Below are positions 43,037 to 51,757 of a stretch of 55,242 nt of DNA, in pieces. The stretch spans positions 1-55,242 of the forward strand of contig NZ_MUGS01000020.1 of the NCBI RefSeq assembly GCF_002222055.1, read 5' to 3'. Position 1 is the first letter of the stretch. Each line of letters opens with the position of its first letter. The notes below the pieces were generated by a model. It saw only the letters and a program-made list of their open reading frames with translations. It was not told the origin of the DNA and made no database searches. This DNA is from Flavobacterium araucananum (GTDB lineage Bacteria; Bacteroidota; Bacteroidia; Flavobacteriales; Flavobacteriaceae). A program made the position numbers and the translations under genes.

Positions 43037-44173
43037 TTATTTTACTACAGGCTGAGTTTTATACGTTTCGATTTCGAAAATCAAAGTCGAATTTGGCGGG
43101 ATTACTCCTCCGGCACCTTTTTCTCCGTAAGCTAAATTGGCAGGAAGAAAGAAAATTGCTTTTTCTCCGTCAGTCATCATGTCTAATGCTTCGATAAATC
43201 CGGGAATCATTCCGTCTTTTTTACCTACTGTAAACGGGAATGCCTGATATCCTTTTTGTGCATCACGGTTTGCATCGTATTTGCCATAAGCTTTTGCTAC
43301 AGTAGCCATACTACTGTCAAAAAGATTTCCATCTTCAAAATATCCAGCGTAGTGAAAGTAAATTGCAGATCCTTCAGCCCCTTTAACTCCTGTTCCGGGT
43401 TTTGTTACAACGTATTTTAAACCTGATGCAGTTGTAGTTGCTTTTGCTTTTGTAGCTGCAAAGTAAGCTGCTTTTTGTGTTACTACTTTTTGAGATTCCC
43501 CTTTTTTAGCCTCTTGTTTTTTTACATCATCAGCCAAAACTTTTACAGCGTTAAACTTTTTAGCGGCATCACCTTTGCGGGTAATCGTAATTTTTGTCAT
43601 GATATCATCCTGAACAATTTTATTTACATTGTCCATTCCTGAAACCACATGACCAAAAATAGTATGTTTTCCGTTTAACCACGGCGTTTCTTTATGCGTA
43701 ATAAAAAATTGGCTTCCGTTTGTAGCAGGACCTGAATTTGCCATGGCAAGAACACCGCCTTTTTCAAATTTTAGTTCTTCTACAAATTCATCTTTAAAAG
43801 CGTATCCGGGACCTCCCGAACCGTTTCCGTCCGGATCACCACCCTGAATCATAAAATCATTGATTACTCTGTGAAATTTTAATCCGTCATAAAATGGTTT
43901 TCCTTTAAGTCTTTCTACCTTAACATTAGGATTGTTTCCTTCTGCCAAAGAAACAAAGTTTGCCACTGTTACAGGTGTTTTTACGTATTCTAAGGATACA
44001 ACAATATCTCCTTTTGTAGTTGCTATTGTAGCAAAAATACCATCATTAGGATCTGTTTTTGCCACTACTTTTGTAGCGGTAGCTTTTGGTTTTGATTTTG
44101 CCGCTGGCTTTTTTGTCTGAGCCTGGAGGTTTACTACTGCCAAGCAAAATAAAAATAGAAATTTAAACTTCAT
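43037..44173 (-). CDS. Peptidylprolyl isomerase, cyclophilin-FKBP fusion, secreted
   Basis: 378 residues: signal peptide (to NLQAQ), Lys/Ala-rich linker, cyclophilin domain (about 45-205: ATIATTKGDIVVSLEYVKTP, FYDGLKFHRVINDFMIQGGDP, GVLAMANSGPATNGSQFFIT, LNGKHTIFGHVVSGMD) and FKBP domain (about 250-375: YVVTKPGTGVKGAEGSAIYF, DGNLFDSS, IPGFIEALDMMTDGEKAIFF, YGEKGAGGVIPPNSTLIFEI). Both catalytic types of prolyl isomerase are thus in one periplasmic chaperone. Last gene of the nrnA-gldI operon and paralogue of the gene before it. Confidence 0.93.
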   Translation of the reverse strand: MKFKFLFLFCLAVVNLQAQTKKPAAKSKPKATATKVVAKTDPNDGIFATIATTKGDIVVSLEYVKTPVTVANFVSLAEGNNPNVKVERLKGKPFYDGLKFHRVINDFMIQGGDPDGNGSGGPGYAFKDEFVEELKFEKGGVLAMANSGPATNGSQFFITHKETPWLNGKHTIFGHVVSGMDNVNKIVQDDIMTKITITRKGDAAKKFNAVKVLADDVKKQEAKKGESQKVVTQKAAYFAATKAKATTTASGLKYVVTKPGTGVKGAEGSAIYFHYAGYFEDGNLFDSSMATVAKAYGKYDANRDAQKGYQAFPFTVGKKDGMIPGFIEALDMMTDGEKAIFFLPANLAYGEKGAGGVIPPNSTLIFEIETYKTQPVVK

Positions 44174-44222
44174 AGTGTTTAGAATTTAAGTCTGTAATAA
44201 CGTTTTAAAGATAAGAATATTA

Positions 44223-45299
44223 TTACGGTTTCTCTAATAATTGGATTTCGAAAATGATATTTGCATTTGGCGGAATCACCCCTCCGGCGCCTGTTGCTCC
44301 GTAAGCTAAATGAGACGGGATAAAAAGAATAGCTTTATCTCCAAATGAAAGTTGTTCGATTCCTTCAATAAATCCCGGGATCATACCATCTTTACGACCT
44401 GCCTTAAACGGAATTGGCTGATATCCTTTTTGTTCTGCCCTTGCTGCATCAAACTTTCCAAAAGCTTTGTTAACCTCTTCTACACTTGAGTCAAATAAAG
44501 TTCCGTCTTCCAGGAAACCAGAATAATGAATGTATATTTGAGCTCCTGTAGCTGGTTTTTTACCAGTTCCTTTTTCAGTAATTAAATATTGTAAACCTGA
44601 ACTCGTTTTAGTTGTTTTTGGTTTAACAGATGCAAAATAGTCTACTTTTTCTTTTTGAACGCCTGTAAATTTGCTTTTTTCTTTAGCAATTTCAGAGAAG
44701 TAATCGTGAAATGTTTTTACAGCATCAAACTTTTTAGCTGCTTCACCATTTCTAATAATGGTTACGGCAACAATAGTATCTCCTTGTTTTACCTGATTGA
44801 CAACTTCCTGACCTTTTTCGACAACGTGACCAAAAATAGTATGTTTCCCGTCTAACCATGGCGTTTCGACATGCGTGATAAAAAATTGACTGCTGTTGGT
44901 TCCCGGTCCGTTATTAGCCATTGCAAGAACACCCGCTTTGTCAAATTTTAAATCAGTGATTTCATCTTTAAATTTATATCCTGTATCTCCGGAACCGGTT
45001 CCTTCAGGATCTCCGGTCTGAATCATGAAATCTTCTATAACTCTGTGAAATTTTAACCCGTTATAAAAAGGTTTATTCTTTAGATAATCTTTTGTTACAA
45101 ACTCATTTTTACCTTCAGCAAGCGTTACAAAATTCGCTACCGTAACCGGTGCTTTTTTATAATCTAATTCAACAATAATATGTCCTTTATTGGTTTCAAT
45201 ATCGGCATACAAACCATCAGGTAAATTGCTGTGCTCGTCTTTGCAAGAATATAATGAGCTAACGGTAACAGCTAGTAATAATAAAATACTCTTTTTCAT
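44223..45299 (-). CDS. Peptidylprolyl isomerase, cyclophilin-FKBP fusion, lipoprotein
   Basis: 358 residues with the same two-domain layout as its downstream neighbour but a lipoprotein signal (SSLYSCKDEH, Cys19). Cyclophilin part: ADIETNKGHIIVELDYKKAP, KFHRVIEDFMIQTGDPEGTG, NGPGTNSSQFFITHVETPWL. FKBP part: YLITEKGTGKKPATGAQIYI, DGTLFDSS, YGATGAGGVIPPNANIIFEI. So the operon makes one soluble and one membrane-anchored version. 16 bp after gldI. Probably assists folding of exported or surface proteins. Confidence 0.93.
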   Translation of the reverse strand: MKKSILLLLAVTVSSLYSCKDEHSNLPDGLYADIETNKGHIIVELDYKKAPVTVANFVTLAEGKNEFVTKDYLKNKPFYNGLKFHRVIEDFMIQTGDPEGTGSGDTGYKFKDEITDLKFDKAGVLAMANNGPGTNSSQFFITHVETPWLDGKHTIFGHVVEKGQEVVNQVKQGDTIVAVTIIRNGEAAKKFDAVKTFHDYFSEIAKEKSKFTGVQKEKVDYFASVKPKTTKTSSGLQYLITEKGTGKKPATGAQIYIHYSGFLEDGTLFDSSVEEVNKAFGKFDAARAEQKGYQPIPFKAGRKDGMIPGFIEGIEQLSFGDKAILFIPSHLAYGATGAGGVIPPNANIIFEIQLLEKP

Positions 45300-45315
45300 T
45301 TTTAAAATGTTGTTT

Positions 45316-45957
45316 TTATGGGTTTATTGTATCTTTTTTAGTTTGAGTTACAGCTTTTGGTGCTGTAGTTTTTTGTGTTTGTCCCGCTACAACTGCAGTT
45401 TTGGCCGTTGCATCCGGCACAAAGTTGCGAAGTGTTACCGTACAAATCAAGGATTGATTAGGTCCTATTTTTTTATTGTCTCCATGATATCCATAGGCAA
45501 TATGTGATGGAAATAAAAAAGTTACGGTTTCATTTTTATGCATCATTTTAATGGCATCGCGTAAACCCATCATGATATCCTGTTTGTCTACATAATAAGT
45601 TTGCGGTCCAAGATCAGCTTCAGAGTAAATAATTTTACCATTTATATCTTTTACTTCCAGGTTAAAATAAGCAATATCTCCTTTTTTAGGTGTCGAAGGA
45701 TCTGTTGTATTTTGTTCATCATAATACAACCAATATCCTTTTCTTGTAGCGTAATATTTTATTTTAGGATTGCTTTTGATTATTTTTTTAATAACATCCT
45801 CTTCGTTGGCCACCAGTTTTTTATTTCGATCAACTGATTTTTTCATAAAAGAACCCGAAGCCTGAGAAATCGGTCTTCTCGCATCTTCGTGTTGTTTACA
45901 GCTTACAAATAAAACAGCAAAAAGTAGGGAATAAATGCTTAGTTTTAAGTAGTTCAT
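45316..45957 (-). CDS. gldI: Gliding motility lipoprotein GldI (FKBP-type isomerase)
   Basis: 213 residues. Lipobox VLFVSCKQHE (Cys20). A helical N-terminal region (DEDVIKKIIKSNPKIKYYA-like) precedes an FKBP domain (KGDIAYFNLEVKDINGKIIY, DIMMGLRDAIKMMHKNETVT, FPSHIAYGYHGDNKKIGPNQ). GldI is a lipoprotein needed for gliding in Flavobacterium johnsoniae. The C-terminus is a low-complexity Thr/Ala/Lys tail. It overlaps neither neighbour but lies 6 bp from nrnA and 16 bp from the next gene. Assignment rests on the lipoprotein-FKBP layout and the neighbourhood. Confidence 0.9.
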   Translation of the reverse strand: MNYLKLSIYSLLFAVLFVSCKQHEDARRPISQASGSFMKKSVDRNKKLVANEEDVIKKIIKSNPKIKYYATRKGYWLYYDEQNTTDPSTPKKGDIAYFNLEVKDINGKIIYSEADLGPQTYYVDKQDIMMGLRDAIKMMHKNETVTFLFPSHIAYGYHGDNKKIGPNQSLICTVTLRNFVPDATAKTAVVAGQTQKTTAPKAVTQTKKDTINP

Positions 45958-45963
45958 TTTAGG

Positions 45964-46968
45964 TTATATTTTTAGTTTGGTTACTAAATTTTCAAATTTC
46001 GTTAGTGTTTCTTCCATCGAAACTTCAGATCTTCCGCCAGCTGCATTGCTATGTCCGCCACCATTAAAGTGATCTCTGGCAAATTGGTTTACGTCAAATC
46101 CTCCTTGCGAACGGAAAGATATCTTGATAATTTTCTCGTCTTTATTTTCGATAAAAATAGCAGTAAAAACAATACCTTTTATACTTAACCCGTAATTAAC
46201 AATTCCTTCAGTATCACCTTTTACGTAATCAAACGAATCCAGTTCAGTTTGTGTAAGCGAAGTATACGATGTTTTATGGGCTTCAAGGACCTTCATATTC
46301 TGCAAAGCGCGTCCCAATAATTGCAAACGGCTGTAAGAACTATTATCAAATAATAAAATTGGGATTTGTGTATTTTCGACTCCCAGATCAATTAGCTCAG
46401 CAATGATTCGGTGTGTATTTCCTGTTGTGCCCGGAAAGCGAAACGAGCCGGAATCTGTTAGTATTCCTGTATAGATGCAAGTAGCAATCGTTTTATCCAG
46501 ATCTTCTTTTTTTCCTAAAAAAGAAATAAAGTTATAGACCATTTCGCATGTAGATCCAAACGAAGTATCAGAGTACGTATAAGCAGCATAATCATCCGGT
46601 TTTTGATGGTGATCGATCATGATAAATGGAGCCGTTAGCCTGGCTAGTGTATGTTCCATTTCGCCCGTACGGTGAAAAGCATTAAAGTCGAGTGTAAAAA
46701 TCAGCTCAGCTTCTTCTAATATTTTGGTACAGTTTTCAGTATCTTTTTCAAAGATTTTTACCGTTTTAGAACCTGGTAACCAAGCTAGAAAATCAGGGAA
46801 ATCGTTTGGAGCAATCACTGTTGCATCGTGATTGTTTTTTAATAAAAAATGGTATAAACCTAATGTTGAACCCATAGCATCACCATCAGGACCTCTATGC
46901 GGAATTATGGCGATTTTCTTTGGGGTTGCGAGTAACAATTGTATCGCTTGAATATCTTGTATTTTCAT
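45964..46968 (-). CDS. nrnA: DHH-family nanoRNase / pAp phosphatase
   Basis: 334 residues. DHH motifs: PHRGPDGDAMGSTLG (I), TLDFNAFHR (II), MIDHHQKPDDY (III) and TGILTDSGSFRFPGTT (IV). DHHA1 domain with the GGGHSNAAGG loop near residue 310. NrnA-type enzymes degrade 2-5-mer RNAs and 3'-phosphoadenosine 5'-phosphate in the cytoplasm. It opens the four-gene unit that continues with gldI and the two isomerases, an arrangement linking RNA turnover and secretion-related folding by position only. Confidence 0.93.
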   Translation of the reverse strand: MKIQDIQAIQLLLATPKKIAIIPHRGPDGDAMGSTLGLYHFLLKNNHDATVIAPNDFPDFLAWLPGSKTVKIFEKDTENCTKILEEAELIFTLDFNAFHRTGEMEHTLARLTAPFIMIDHHQKPDDYAAYTYSDTSFGSTCEMVYNFISFLGKKEDLDKTIATCIYTGILTDSGSFRFPGTTGNTHRIIAELIDLGVENTQIPILLFDNSSYSRLQLLGRALQNMKVLEAHKTSYTSLTQTELDSFDYVKGDTEGIVNYGLSIKGIVFTAIFIENKDEKIIKISFRSQGGFDVNQFARDHFNGGGHSNAAGGRSEVSMEETLTKFENLVTKLKI

Positions 46969-47049
46969 AGTGTGCGAATTTACATTTTTTTAATGTAATG
47001 TTGAAATCATTTTACAGATTAACACACTTTTATTAGTTGTCAGTATTCG

Positions 47050-47097
47050 GTCGCAGTTTTCAGTACAGACTGTGCCTGAAAACTGTGACTGTGACTA
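47050..47097. repeat. Intergenic palindrome (gcagttttcag / ctgaaaactg)
   Basis: cagttttcag and ctgaaaactg lie 13 bp apart inside a larger imperfect inverted repeat rich in cagt/actg. Between the ClC 3' end and the nrnA 5' end. May serve as a weak terminator. Confidence 0.6.
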
Positions 47098-47099
47098 AT

Positions 47100-48329
47100 T
47101 TAAAGCCACTTTTGATATAACTTATATTTTGCTCCTTTTACAATTTGCGATTTGTAAATTCCTAAAGGACCTGATGAGAAGTAAGCAATTGTGCAGGCGA
47201 TTGCGATAAAAATACCGGATTGAATTCCAAAAAGTTCCATACCCATAATAGTACAGGCAATAGGGGTGTGGGTAGCACCCGAAAATACCGCTACAAATCC
47301 TAAACCTGCCAGAAAGGCAATTGGCAACGGAATTATTAGAGACAATGCACTTCCTAAAGTTGCACCAACAAAAAATAACGGAGTTACTTCGCCGCCTTTA
47401 AAACCTGCTCCTAAGGTAAAACCGGTAAACAAAATTTTAATCAAAAAATCATACCAGGCGTTTGCATTCGAAAAGGAATCTACAATTACAGGAACACCTA
47501 ATCCGGAGAACTTTGTTAAGCCAAATCCTGCAAGTGCAATCGCCAGAACGATTCCGCCCAAAAAAGGACGTAAAGGAGGGTATTTAATTTTTGAAAAAAC
47601 GGAACCCCAGAAATGTGTACTTCTCGAAAATAGTAAAGCAGCAAAACCGGATAGAATTCCGATTACAAAAACATAAAATAAGGTTCGAATACTAATTTCT
47701 GGAACAACAGGAATACTGTAAGGTGTGTGTTTTACCTGCCAGAATTCTACCGTAAAATAAGCAACATAGGCGACCAAAAAAGAAAGAAGGACACTTTTGA
47801 GATTAATTTTGCTAAAATATAAAACTTCCAGAGCAAAAATAGCACCTGCGAGCGGAGTTCCAAAAACCGATGCAAAACCTGCACTGATTCCCAGGATAAT
47901 TAAAATTTTACGTTCACTATTATCTAAGTTAAAGAGCTTTGTAAATTGATCTGCAATTGCGCCGCCCATTTGTACAGCTGTACCTTCGCGACCGGCAGAA
48001 CCGCCAAATAAATGGGTAAGTAAGGTTCCTAAAAGAACTAAAGGGGCCATTTTAAGCGGAATGACTTTACTTGGGTTTTCGTATTCTTCGAGTAATAAAT
48101 TATTGCCTTTCACGACCGATTCTCCCCAATAATAGTAACTCAATCCTACTAATAAACCTCCAAAAGGCAAAAGCCAGATGATCCAGTCGTGCTGAATTCT
48201 GTATTTTGTAACAAATTCCAGAGCAACCAGGAAAAATGCAGACGCAGATCCGGACAAAATACCAATCAAAACGCAAATGAAAATCCATTTGAGTATTGTA
48301 AAAAGTATTTGTTTTGGGTTTTGAGTCAT
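47100..48329 (-). CDS. ClC-type chloride channel or transporter
   Basis: 409 residues from the ATG at 48329; an earlier start nine codons upstream lies within a dispersed repeat and is unlikely. Many membrane helices. ClC signatures: GGSAGREGTAVQMGGAIAD (GREG selectivity loop with its gating Glu; Pro replaced by Thr), ASVFGTPLAGAIFALEV, FKGGEVTPLFFVGATLGS and AVFSGATHTPIACTIMGMELFG. Smaller than the E. coli antiporter and without CBS domains. Likely inner-membrane chloride transport; channel versus antiport is not decidable here. Confidence 0.93.
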   Translation of the reverse strand: MTQNPKQILFTILKWIFICVLIGILSGSASAFFLVALEFVTKYRIQHDWIIWLLPFGGLLVGLSYYYWGESVVKGNNLLLEEYENPSKVIPLKMAPLVLLGTLLTHLFGGSAGREGTAVQMGGAIADQFTKLFNLDNSERKILIILGISAGFASVFGTPLAGAIFALEVLYFSKINLKSVLLSFLVAYVAYFTVEFWQVKHTPYSIPVVPEISIRTLFYVFVIGILSGFAALLFSRSTHFWGSVFSKIKYPPLRPFLGGIVLAIALAGFGLTKFSGLGVPVIVDSFSNANAWYDFLIKILFTGFTLGAGFKGGEVTPLFFVGATLGSALSLIIPLPIAFLAGLGFVAVFSGATHTPIACTIMGMELFGIQSGIFIAIACTIAYFSSGPLGIYKSQIVKGAKYKLYQKWL

Positions 48330-48340
48330 TAAAAAAAAGG

Positions 48341-48535
48341 TTGCCACAAATTTCACGAATTTACACGAATTTTAAACCATTATTCGGATTAAAAAATCTT
48401 CATCAAAAATAATCTTTTTTAATCCTTTTAATCTGTGGCAAAAAAATCAGCAAAAATCCGTGAATCCCGATCGCTATCGGGAGTGGCTAAAAAAAAATAA
48501 TTCGAGAAAATTCGTGTAATTAGTGGCAAAAAATA
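48341..48535. repeat. Dispersed gccacaaatt...gtgtaattagtggca element
   Basis: Begins ttgccacaaatttcacgaat, contains taatctgtggcaaa and a cccgat-cgct-atcggg hairpin (48467-48482), and ends ttcgtgtaattagtggca. Same family as at 13.1 and 15.5 kb. Confidence 0.7.
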
Positions 48536-48552
48536 TTTGGGGCTATAAAATA

Positions 48553-48936
48553 TTACTGCACTACAGCCGTAAATTCAATTTCGACCAAATATTCAGGAGC
48601 AACAAGTTTACTGATTTCATAAAAACCCGTTGTAGGCTTTACATCTTTAAAAAAAGCAGAATGTGCTCTTGCAACTTCTTCAAAAGAAGTAATGTCAGTC
48701 GTAAAAATACGGGTTCTGATCACATCTTTCATTCCAACATTCAGATCTTCCAAAACTTTTTCGACACGTTCCAGAATGTTGTTGGTTTGGGCATAAGCGT
48801 CATCAGCTTTTACTTTTTCGCCATCAACAATTGCTACAGTTCCTGAAACTTCGATGATATTGCCAATTCGTACGGCACGACAATATCCCATTTTGTCTTC
48901 CCAAGGAGATCCTGTTAAGATGTTTTCTCTTTTCAT
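48553..48936 (-). CDS. RidA family (YjgF/UK114) protein
   Basis: 127 residues. Family features: SPWEDKMGYCRAVRIGNIIEVSGTVA, QTNNILERVEKVLEDLNVGMKDVIRTRIF (RidA helix and the TRIF strand) and PEYLVEIEFTAV at the end. The N-terminus is of the type seen in the wider Rid superfamily rather than classic RidA. Members deaminate reactive enamine/imine intermediates or act in related chemistry. Start MKRENILTG at 48936. Single gene flanked by repeats. Confidence 0.9.
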   Translation of the reverse strand: MKRENILTGSPWEDKMGYCRAVRIGNIIEVSGTVAIVDGEKVKADDAYAQTNNILERVEKVLEDLNVGMKDVIRTRIFTTDITSFEEVARAHSAFFKDVKPTTGFYEISKLVAPEYLVEIEFTAVVQ

Positions 48937-49271
48937 TACTTTATATTTTATTGAATTTGGTTCTTCAGTTTAAAATCAAATTCGGGTTCGTTAATTTCGT
49001 TGCAATTTATAAAATATGCAAATGAAAACGAATAGAATTTGATTGAAATCATTTGGCTAAATTTTCTTTTTTGTGATATTTTTAGGAGTAGATTTTTTTT
49101 TTGCCACTCCCGATAGCTATCGGGATTCACGGATTAAAATGATTAATGCTGTAGATGTTTTTTTACTATGAATTTTACAAATTAAGCAATTAAAATTAGT
49201 GCGAATTAGTGTAATTCGTGGCAACAATTAAATAATCATTAAAATCACTTTAATCTGTGGCAAAAAAAACT
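48937..49271. repeat. Repeat-filled spacer between ridA-like and cbpM genes
   Basis: Nothing coding. Contains a gatagctatc hairpin within cactcccgatagctatcggg (near 49106-49126), ttcacggattaaaatgatta, and the aattagtgtaattcgtggca end of the dispersed family (49195-49225), then taatctgtggcaaaaa. Confidence 0.6.
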
Positions 49272-49577
49272 TTATTCAATTTGATGGTGTTCATAAAGTC
49301 TGAGTTTATTCTGAGTTGTCGTAAGATTTTGTTGCAAGACTTCGATTTTGTCTAATAGGTTTGCAATGACATCGATACCTTCCATATTAATTTTTAGATC
49401 ATAATGCAGGCGTATCATTTTTTCGACCGTTGGCAATTGTTCGGGTTGCAAAAATTCATCTTCTTCGAGGATAATAATTTCTACCAAACCATAATTGTGC
49501 AACTCTGTTATAAAAGTATTTTCAATTTCGTGATACAAACAAAACTGTTTTATTTGAATTAAGTTTTTGCTATTCAT
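49272..49577 (-). CDS. CbpM-like modulator of the DnaJ-type co-chaperone
   Basis: 101 residues. MerR-like winged helix pattern ([26 protein letters not shown]) followed by helices ([35 protein letters not shown]) typical of CbpM. In E. coli CbpM inhibits CbpA by binding its J-domain. It overlaps the cbpA-like gene by 8 bp on the same strand, a tight translational coupling that supports a complex. Length and context match the family. Confidence 0.85.
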   Translation of the reverse strand: MNSKNLIQIKQFCLYHEIENTFITELHNYGLVEIIILEEDEFLQPEQLPTVEKMIRLHYDLKINMEGIDVIANLLDKIEVLQQNLTTTQNKLRLYEHHQIE

Positions 49578-50490
49578 GATTTCTTAATTTAGCTAATTCT
49601 TCGAATAATTCTTTTTCTTTTGCAGATAATTTTGTCGGAACTTTTAAAGTGTAGGCAATGTACAAATCACCAAACTGATTGTCTTTTTTATAAACAGGGA
49701 AGCCTTTGCCTTTTAGTTTTACTTTTGTTCCGGGTTGTGTTTCGGCAGGTACTTTTATCTTTACTTTTCCGTCAAAAGTATTCACATAAATTTCTCCTCC
49801 CAAGATTGCGGTATATAAATCAAGATCAACATTGGCATATAGATTATTGCCTTCACGTTTAAAATCGGAGTTGTTATCGATTAAAAAAGTAATATACAAA
49901 TCACCATTTGGACCACCGTTTGCTCCTGGTGCACCATGATTTGGGATTTTTATAATCTGTCCGTTTTCGACTCCTGCTGGAATTGTAATTCGAATATTTT
50001 TCCCGTTTACAGTCAGATTTTGCTTGTGAGTAGTGTAGGCTGAGGCGAGATCAAGTTGCAACTCGGCATTAAAATCCTGTCCTCTGTATTTAGCCTGACT
50101 TCTGGAGCTTCTTCCTGCGGAGCCGTACATAGAATTAAAGAAATCAGAGAAATCACTTCCTGCAAAATCCCCTCCGTTAAAATCAGAATACCCTTGATTG
50201 TTTTGTTGTTGTCTCTGGTTTTGTTGCTGGTTAGGATCATAACCAGCTTTTTCGAACTCATCTGCATGTTTCCAGTCTTTTCCGTATTTATCGTATTTTT
50301 TGCGATTATCAGGATTGCTTAAAACTTCATTGGCTTCATTGATTTCCTTGAATTTTTTCTCCGATTCTTTATCATTCGGATTCAGGTCAGGATGATACTT
50401 TCGCGCTAATTTTCGATATGCTTTTTTGATTTCAGCTTCTGTGGCTGATTTTGTAATTTCTAATACTTTATAATAGTCAATGTAGTCCAT
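49570..50490 (-). CDS. cbpA: CbpA-like DnaJ co-chaperone
   Basis: 306 residues. J-domain at 4-70 with the HPD motif ([16 protein letters not shown]), Gln-rich linker ([14 protein letters not shown]) and DnaJ C-terminal substrate domains ([80 protein letters not shown]). No cysteine-rich zinc domain, so type II, as in CbpA. It stimulates DnaK. Its 3' end overlaps the downstream cbpM-like gene. Confidence 0.93.
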   Translation of the reverse strand: MDYIDYYKVLEITKSATEAEIKKAYRKLARKYHPDLNPNDKESEKKFKEINEANEVLSNPDNRKKYDKYGKDWKHADEFEKAGYDPNQQQNQRQQQNNQGYSDFNGGDFAGSDFSDFFNSMYGSAGRSSRSQAKYRGQDFNAELQLDLASAYTTHKQNLTVNGKNIRITIPAGVENGQIIKIPNHGAPGANGGPNGDLYITFLIDNNSDFKREGNNLYANVDLDLYTAILGGEIYVNTFDGKVKIKVPAETQPGTKVKLKGKGFPVYKKDNQFGDLYIAYTLKVPTKLSAKEKELFEELAKLRNHE

Positions 50491-50816
50491 TTGCTTGTAT
50501 TTTTAATAAAGGTAAATTAAAATACTGAAGTTAGGAATAAGTTGCTAATTATCAAAATGGTGTATCTTTTTTAAACAAAAAAATAACGTATGATTTAGAT
50601 TGTCGTAGAATTTGATCCCAAAGCTTCGGGATTGTTTTTGGAATTTATTTTTGATGAAATGATTATAATTGGCAGGTTTTTTGATTCCAAAAATTAGCCT
50701 AATATATTGTTATAATAGTCTTAAAGTTGTAGCGCCTAACTAAATTATGCTATTTTTGTGATGCTATACTCTGATTTTATAAAAATTATAAAAGCCGATT
50801 CGTTAATACTTTTTCA
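50491..50816. other. Spacer between cbpA and a divergent secreted-protein gene
   Basis: 326 bp, AT-rich, no gene and no strong repeat. Holds promoters for both sides, including the box at 50751. Confidence 0.5.
50727..50758 (+). promoter_or_regulatory. Putative promoter
   Basis: TTG at 50727 and TATTTTTG at 50751-50758 with 21 bp between, matching the Bacteroidota -33/-7 pattern. About 58 bp before the ATG at 50817. Confidence 0.5.
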
Positions 50817-51533
50817 ATGAAGCACATTTTATTTTTCATATTACTTTTTACAGCTGTAACTGCATCAGCTCAAACTGAATTTGGTACTAAATTCAAGAGT
50901 ATTCCAGCACCAAAGTTTGGCGCAAAACCCAAAAAGACGCCACTTCCTGAAGTAAAAGACCCACAGGCTGATAATATGGATATGCCAAGTATAAAAACAC
51001 CAAATGTTTTTGACAATACGAGTATCACACCAAAATCACAGCTGCAAATAGGGGTCGAAAAAAGCAAATTTACCATGTCTACCGAGACTGATTTTGCGAA
51101 TCCCGGTGATCGTTATGTGCCTAAAATGGAGAAAGATCTGGACAAAGCCCTAAAAGATGCCGGACTAAAAGAAGGTCGCGGTCCTCTGGTAAAACATAAT
51201 ATTTCGTTAGGTGACTTTAGAACAAAATCTAAATATTTTATTGTAAAATTTCGCGATTTTGGTGCAATCGATGGCGATTTGGTAAAAGTATCTTCCAATG
51301 ATAAAGTGATACGCGATCAATTGCTTTTGGAAGCTAATTTTAAAGATGTAAAAATTGACCTTGCAAATGGCTTTAATAAATTAGATTTTGAAGCCTTAAA
51401 TATTGGTACTTTGGGAGGTAATACTGCCGAAATTCAGGTTTACGATGATAAAGGGCAATTAGTTACCAATGATTATTGGGATAATCTTGCAGCAGGATTC
51501 AAAGCTTCTATTATTGTTACTAAAGAAGAATAG
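50817..51533 (+). CDS. Secreted hypothetical protein
   Basis: 238 residues: signal peptide (to TASAQ), a Pro/Lys-rich linker (IPAPKFGAKPKKTPLPEVKD) and a C-terminal domain (about 110-238) with FRTKSKYFIVKFRDFGAIDG, DLVKVSSNDKVI, VKIDLANGFNKLDFEALNIG and NTAEIQVYDDKGQLVTN. The latter has an Ig-like strand pattern. I do not recognise a family. It is alone on the plus strand between minus-strand genes, with its own promoter. Periplasmic or surface location is likely. Confidence 0.78.
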   Translation: MKHILFFILLFTAVTASAQTEFGTKFKSIPAPKFGAKPKKTPLPEVKDPQADNMDMPSIKTPNVFDNTSITPKSQLQIGVEKSKFTMSTETDFANPGDRYVPKMEKDLDKALKDAGLKEGRGPLVKHNISLGDFRTKSKYFIVKFRDFGAIDGDLVKVSSNDKVIRDQLLLEANFKDVKIDLANGFNKLDFEALNIGTLGGNTAEIQVYDDKGQLVTNDYWDNLAAGFKASIIVTKEE

Positions 51534-51592
51534 AGGTAACTTCGAATATTGTTTTACTTAATCTACTCCGGATTGTAAAAAAAAAATATTTA

Positions 51593-51720
51593 ACATATAG
51601 AAACATAGGTTTTATGTGTAAAAAGGAGATGGAAAAAAATACGTTTCTTAACATAGCTATGTGTTTTATTAATAAGTGAAACACCTTTTTTGTGCCATCA
51701 AAAGCTATGTTTCTATGTGT
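51593..51720. repeat. Inverted repeat flanking a short spacer
   Basis: acatatagaaacatag (51593-51608) and ctatgtttctatgtgt (51705-51720) are near-perfect reverse complements about 95 bp apart, with a shorter nested gtgttt...gaaacac pair. Confidence 0.65.
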
Positions 51721-51757
51721 TGGAAAATTACATACTGGATTTTAAAGTATGTTAGGG

